Source: Phaseolus vulgaris
Taxonomy: Eukaryota > Streptophyta > Magnoliopsida > Fabales > Fabaceae
Assembly: GCF_000499845.2 (NCBI RefSeq)
Contig: NC_023759.2
Span: forward strand, 35,340,464-35,404,463
Direction: 5' to 3'
Length of the DNA: 64,000 nt
Shown here: piece after piece, positions 58,518-64,000 of the stretch
Numbering within the stretch: the first letter of the stretch is position 1
Layout of the letters: each line of letters opens with the position of its first letter
The notes under the pieces: generated by a model
Database searches by the model: none
What the model saw: only the letters and a program-made list of their open reading frames with translations
Told to the model about the DNA's origin: nothing
Position numbers and translations under genes: made by a program

Positions 58518-61500
58518 ATGTCTGGCAAAGAAGGCACCAGTAACGAGTCCGATAGAAACCTCGTACAACGCTTCAGTGCTGAGCAAATTCAGTAATTGGC
58601 AAGGGCTATTTACTCGCTCAACAATAACGGTAAAAGTGACACGTTTGTTAGCTCTGCAGGTCTGCTTGCCCATAACTCCTCTTCTAATTCTGCTTTTACG
58701 AGATTTTTGATAGCGGAGCAACCCATCACATTGCATCTGATTTACAATTTTTCACACACACTTCATCATCATTTATTTCAAATGTTAATCTGCCCACAGG
58801 CTCAACTGCACCCATCTCATCTACAGGCACAATTAAATTCAATGACAAAATCACTGTCAAAGATGTTCTTTGTGTTCCTTCTTTTAATTTAAATCTCATG
58901 TCCATTAGTAAGATAACCAGTTCACTAAATTGTTGTGTCGTTTTTACTCCACATGGTTGCGTTTTACAGGACTTGGCTATGGGGAGGATGATTAGCTCGG
59001 GTAAACAACACGCAGGCTTATACTACAGGTCCCCTCTTCCAAACCAAGCCCACGCATCTCAAATATCGACCGATCCTGATTTATGGCACAAGCGCCTTGG
59101 ACATCCTTCTCCGGCGTGTCTACAACTTGTATCTTCCTTACTACCTATCCCTACCGGTAAAAATCTCCTTCACATTCATAATCATTGTAGTATTTGTCCC
59201 AAAGCTAAACAGACAAGGCTACCATTTCCTTTAAGCACAATAAAATCTCATTCTCCATTTAATCTATTGCATTGTGACATTTGGGGTCCTCATAAAACCC
59301 CAACTCATTTTGGAAAACGCTTTTTTCTCACTATAGTCGATGATTATACTAGATGTACTTGACTATTTCTTATGAATCACAAATCTAAAACCCAACATCT
59401 CTTAGAGTCATTCATTACATTTGCACAAAATGAATTTCAGGCATCTATTAAAACCATCCGCGTTGACAACGGACTGGAATTTATTTCAATGTATGATATT
59501 TTTTCTCAAAAAAGGTATTGAATGTCAACGCACTTGCGTTTACACTCCTCAACAAAATGGAGTAGTAGAACGCAAACATAGACATGTTTTAAACACAGCA
59601 CGAGCCCTCCTATTTCAGTCCAATTTACCATTAGAATTTTGGGGAGAATGCGTTTTAACCGCCACATATATCATTAATCGCTTGCCATCACCTTTACTAA
59701 AAAATAAATCACATTTTGAGCTACTATATAATCAACCACCTTCACTTTCTCACCTAAAAACTTTTGGTTGCCTATGTTACGCAACTGTTGTTTCACCTAA
59801 GCAGCAAAAATTTGATCCGCGCGCCCAACAATGCATCTTCATTGGTTATCCTCACAGTAAAAAAGCATACAAATTATTTGATATAGATGCAGACACTTTT
59901 TTTACAAGTCGAGATGTCATCTTCCATGAAAGTGTTTTCCCATTCTACCAACAGTCACAGACACAATCCTCACCTCCATTACAAGGTATTTTGCCCACTA
60001 TTGACATTGACTTACCCACTCCTATCCAACATTCACTCGATCAACCTTCTTCTCTTACCCATCACAATGCACCTAAACCTCCATCAAATCAACCTTCTTC
60101 TCCTACTCGTCACAATACACCTGAACCTCCATCAAACCAACTCTCTTCTCCTACTCGTCACAATGCACCTGAACCTCCATCAAACCAACCTTCTTCTCCT
60201 ACTCGTCATAATACACCTGAACCTCCAGTAGACCAACCTTCTTCTCTCATGCCAAGAAGTTTAACACCCATTACCAAACCTTCTCCTACCAACCTTCCTG
60301 TTCGACGATCCAGTCGCACATCAACCCAACCTTCCTGGCTTCAAGACTACGTAACGGGATCCCAAGCCAATCATTCGACCACTGCCCAAGACCGACCGAA
60401 TGGAACCAGGTATCTTATGCATCATTTTCTTTCTAATTCACGATTTTCTTCTACACATAGTGCATATCCTGCTAACATCACAGCCACCAAAGAACCTCAC
60501 ACTTAAGCTCAAGCTATCCTTGATCCAAATTGGCAAAAAGCAATAAACGAAGAGCTTTCCGCCTTGCACCTAAATCAAACGTGGACCTTGACACCGTTAC
60601 CCGCTGGGCAGAAACCCATCGGATGCAAATGGGTCTATAAAATAAAGTACAACTCAGATGGTAGCGTCGACAGATATAAGGCGCGCCTTGTCGCAAAGGG
60701 GTACACTCAGATTGAAGGTGTCGACTATTCTGAAACTTGTTCACCAACAGCAAAATTAACAACTTTGAGGTGTCTCCTCACCATTGCAGCAGCCAGAAAT
60801 TAGTTTACTTACCAGCTAGATGTGCAAAATGCCTTCTTACATGGCACATTGCATGAAATTATTTACATGGACTTGCCACCCGGGCATCATCGACATGGGG
60901 AGAACATTGTATGTCGACTCAACAAATCCCTTTATGGTCTCAAACAAGCATCTCGAACATGGTTTTCAACATTTTCTCATGTGATTAAATTTGTAGGATT
61001 TCAACAGTCCAAGACAAATTACTCTTTTTTTCACAAGACAAAATAACTCATCATTTACTGCCCTTTTGATTTATGTGGATAGGAAATGATTTGACAGAAA
61101 TTCAGCGTGTTAAAGATTGTTTATTACAACAATTTCGCATTAAAGATCTTGGAGACCTAAAATATTTTTTAGGGATTGAATTTTCCCGTTCCAAAGCTGG
61201 TATTTACATGTCCCAAAGAAAATATGCGCTTGATATTTTGCAGGATACGGGACTCACAGGTGCTCGTCCAGACAAATTTCCAATGGAACAATACCTAAAA
61301 CTCACACCAGACGATTGAGAGTTATTAAAGGATCCAGTCAAATACAGGCGACTCGTGGGACGACTGATATACCTCACGGTTACTCGGCCTGACATAGCAT
61401 TTTCGGTTCGGACCCTAAGTCAATATATACAGGATCCACGGAAACCTCATTGAGATGCCGCAATTCGAGTTCTAAAGTATATCAAAGGATCACCAGGACA

Positions 61501-61674
61501 AGGATTGCTATTGCCATCCGAAAATAATCTGACATTGACAGCTTATTGCGACTCAGACTGGGGAGGTTGTCAGACAACTCGGAGATCAGTATCTGGATAT
61601 TGCATTTTTCTTGGTTCCTCTATTATCTCATGGAAGTCAAAAAAACAGACAAACTTATCAAGATCATCTTCGAA
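58518..61674 (+). pseudogene. copia-4 gag-pol pseudogene with deleted gag
   Basis: ATG 58518 starts the same short gag remnant as copia-3 (shared ESDRNLVQ and AEQIQ), leading to the protease region. Downstream: GAG-pre-integrase (DLWHKRLGHPS, 58898-59362), integrase (59421 onward, TPQQNGVVERKH), a chain of about five proline-rich repeats (NQPSSPTRHN-like, 60030-60240), RT (60564-61318; GCKWVYKIKYNSDG) and RNase H (61530-61670). The usual YVDD is lost in a deletion near 61075. Stops and frameshifts are scattered. The RNase H end is cut at about 61674 by LINE-D. Confidence 0.87.
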
Positions 61675-64000
61675 TCATTAGCTTTGAAACCTACTTGGCC
61701 TAGAAAAAAAGACTGCAGAAGTTATGGAGAGAGGAACACCTTTCTTCTTCTCTAACTTCCCCTTTGATCTCAAAGAATCTGATTTGTGGAAAATATTCAG
61801 AAGATGGGGAAGGGTGAGTGATGTTTTCATTTCTAAGAGATTAAATATAAAGAAGCAAAGGTTTGGATTTGTTAGATTTCTGGGAGTACAAAATGTTAGG
61901 GAGCTGGAAAACCATTTGAATACAATATGGATTGGGAGCTAGAAACTGTATGCTAACAGACCAAAATATAACAGAACAGCAGAAACAAGAAAGGAATGGA
62001 ATGCTAAGTTGAAAGAAAAGGTATTAGTACCAGAGAAAGATACTAAAAAAGTGTGGAAGGCAAAAGGTACGAATACATATGCAACCATGGTCAAGTCTGG
62101 TAACGGAAACAGAGCACAATTGCAGAACAGGGAAAGCTTGAACGCTATCCACTTTAGAGCAGAAGAAACCTCCAGAGAATGGTTAAATAATTGTTATATT
62201 GGAAGAGTATCAGATTTAAGCAAAATATCAGGATTGAACGAAAGCTTTGTCTTGGGAGGCCTTGGTTACATAAAGATCAAATTTCTGGGGGGTTTCCATG
62301 TGTTATTGAAGGGAGAAAATGAATCGAAGATCAAATATGCCATAAAGTAGAATAAAGAATGGTTTGAAGATTTGTTTGACACAATCATTCCTTGGGAAGA
62401 GAATTTTGTAGCGGTTGACAAACTGGTATGGGTGAGATGTAGAGGATTACCTCTGAAGCTATGGAATTATGATTGTTTCAAACACATTGCAGCGCTAATG
62501 GGTACCCTTATTGAGGTTGATGAAGCAACTCTGGCATTGGAAGAGCTTGAGTACGCAAGGTTTAGAGTTAGAATTACAATGGGATGTGAGGCGAAGATTA
62601 ATAGCTATATGAAGATCAACGACGTGTTGTATCAGGTTTCAGTGGTGGAAGAATGTACAATCCCAGATTATAAACTGTGTCAGTGCCATTGGAACGAAGA
62701 CTCTGAAGGTTTCGAAATAGAGGTTGATTCAATATCATCTAATGCATCAGTGCGATCGGGTAATAGGGATTTTGAAGCTGTTAGAACGGCTGTCGAGGAG
62801 AAATTGACGACGGATGTGAGTATGGCACCGCCACTAGCGGTACAAGGCTGCCGGAAAACGGAACCTGATGCACCGTCAAGTTGCTGCAATGCTCTCGTAG
62901 CTAGAACCATAGGTCCTATCTCTGCACCTATCCTTAGACCAGTCATAGGGTCTGATACCCCAACGACTCTAAGTAGGGCTGACGTGGAAAAAAGGTGTGG
63001 GCTTTCTGATTTGGGCCAATGTGTGGACAACAAAGTAACATATGCAATGGAGGAAGGGAGGTGCATAAGTAAAAATTTAAATCAGGCTTTTTCAAAAAGT
63101 GGCCCAGTGGGGTGCAGGAAGGAGATGCTGTGGAATGGGTTGTCTGGCTGCCCGGTAAACTCAGAGTTTTTTTATGAACCTCACAAAACAAGTCAGGGTG
63201 GACAACAAGGGAACGATAGCGGCACCGCTGGCCATGAGATTACTGGTAACGGCGCGGCCACCGCCCCAACCATTAACTCGCTTGAGGTTATGGGGGAGAG
63301 AAAAGGGAAACACCCGTGCAAGTTGAAGATGGCAGTGCAAGGGGCAGCAGTTCCCATCTATGATGAATCGCCAACGGCGAAAATGGTGAAGGAAGGGAAA
63401 AATGAATCGACGTCGGCGAAAGTGATGAAGGAGGGGGAACTCGCACCGACGTCATCAATTGTGGAGAAGGAAGGGGAGCATGATCCAACGATATCAATTT
63501 CGAGGGTGGAAGATTCTTTATGCGCGTCACAAATAGGAGAGGCCTATCAATCACCTTCTCTACTTGCTTCAGACGAAACAAAGAATAAACATACGCACAT
63601 TCAATTTCAATCTGGTTCGAGTTTAAGCAGAATAAGCGATACATATGTACCGTTTGAAAAACCAGCAAATCTGGGGTATCAATTGTCCGCGGATGATGTG
63701 AACAACCAAACAATTCAAGGCAACGAACCACTTACAACAAATACACCCGTTACAATGGAAAGAAGAGTCTTTTGGGTGGGCGAATCAAGCAAAAACAGCA
63801 AGCGGAAAGAACGCAAGAATTTAAGGTCAGTCCTATCCCAAATTAGTAATTATGTTTCTGATATGGGAATAAATAACTATAATCGTCTGTTCTGGTTAAA
63901 ACATGGAAGTCTAGAAACGATTAGAGTATGGGAATTGGGTAAACAGTTAGGGGCAATATGCGGGGTAGAGAGTAATGTGATGGTAAGCCTAGAAGAATTA
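61675..64000 (+). pseudogene. L1 LINE-D ORF1, two in-frame stops, runs off the window
   Basis: From ATG 61724 one frame extends to the window end (759 codons) with only two stops, TAG at 61940-61942 and TAG at 62348-62350. The last 550 codons are uninterrupted. Domains: an RRM at about residues 5-75 (FFFSNFPFD as RNP2-like, QRFGFVRF as RNP1), a DUF4283-type segment at about 210-295 (LVWVRCRGLPLKLWN), a long polar region with two related TAKMVKEG/SAKVMKEG words, and a conserved end (VWELGKQLGAICG) typical of plant L1 ORF1. It is in the same family as LINE-C. About 50 bases lie between the copia-4 break and the ATG, so this may be a full-length, fairly young copy. ORF2 would lie beyond the window. 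Confidence 0.8.

Noticed and set aside
59887..60231. 114-codon Leu/His-rich plus-strand frame
   Set aside because: Alternate frame of the proline-rich linker of copia-4; the repeat structure keeps it open.
61940..62350. Programmed readthrough of TAG codons in LINE-D
   Set aside because: LINE-C ORF1 has four stops of all three types in the equivalent frame, so ordinary decay explains the pattern better; kept only as a minor option.
62680..63731. Three minus-strand frames of 82-147 codons
   Set aside because: They lie antisense to the continuous LINE-D ORF1 frame, which has recognisable L1 domains; these are shadows.
1..64000. CRISPR arrays, prokaryotic operons, rRNA genes
   Set aside because: None seen; repeats in the window are transposon, microsatellite or minisatellite in nature and the genes are spliced plant genes.

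Overview
The window is nuclear DNA from a flowering plant, probably a legume. The evidence is spliced plant-type genes with GT..AG introns, AT-rich intergenic DNA, Ty1/copia elements primed by a TGGTATCAGAGC-type site, long LTRs of the SIRE/Maximus kind common in legumes, plant L1 LINEs and CACTA ends. The species call is inference. Nothing looks bacterial or organellar.

The only host genes I can support are four copies of one family: AOP-type 2-oxoglutarate/Fe(II) dioxygenases (2OGDs). All have three exons with the same intron phases (2, then 0). Gene A (9123-7525, minus) is intact. Gene C (21383-20015, minus) and gene D (22343-23559, plus) are intact and stand head to head. Gene B (45417-43723, minus) is a close copy of A, broken by a one-base deletion in exon 1. 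A and B lie in a duplicated block (about 6.85-9.45 kb and 43.18-45.75 kb) that also carries the same downstream LTR piece. The upstream region of gene D is repeated at 57.87-58.21 kb without a gene body. The locus therefore grew by repeated duplication and was then broken up by transposons. The substrate of these enzymes cannot be read from the sequence.

Layout: 0-1.3 kb, unclassified DNA; 1.3-1.94 kb, a CACTA-type end with a GTATGTAA array; 1.94-7.27 kb, a dead copia element (copia-1) holding a solo LTR; 7.5-9.1 kb, gene A; 9.67-9.96 kb, a small CACTA element; 11.4-14.6 kb, a GC-rich gypsy-like relic with a coiled-coil ORF and two tandem arrays; 15.06-19.8 kb, an internally inverted copia (copia-2) holding two solo LTRs; 20-23.6 kb, genes C and D; 23.6-26.7 kb, microsatellites, tRNA-like pieces and a transposase-like fragment; 26.7-40.15 kb, an LTR fragment and three related L1 LINEs (A and B plus, C minus); 40.7-43.2 kb, truncated copia-3 joined to a LINE piece; 43.2-45.75 kb, pseudogene B; 46.2-57.3 kb, a nest (gypsy-like piece inside copia-6, inside the LTR of copia-5, inside a SIRE-type LTR); 57.87-58.2 kb, the orphan gene-D promoter; 58.2-61.67 kb, copia-4; 61.7-64.0 kb, the start of L1 LINE-D, whose ORF1 runs off the window with only two in-frame stops.

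I found no convincing new biological system. The most informative signals are the dioxygenase cluster with its decayed and orphan parts, the composite repeat family that combines tRNA-like boxes with GTATGTAA motifs, and the copia copies that share a deleted gag.
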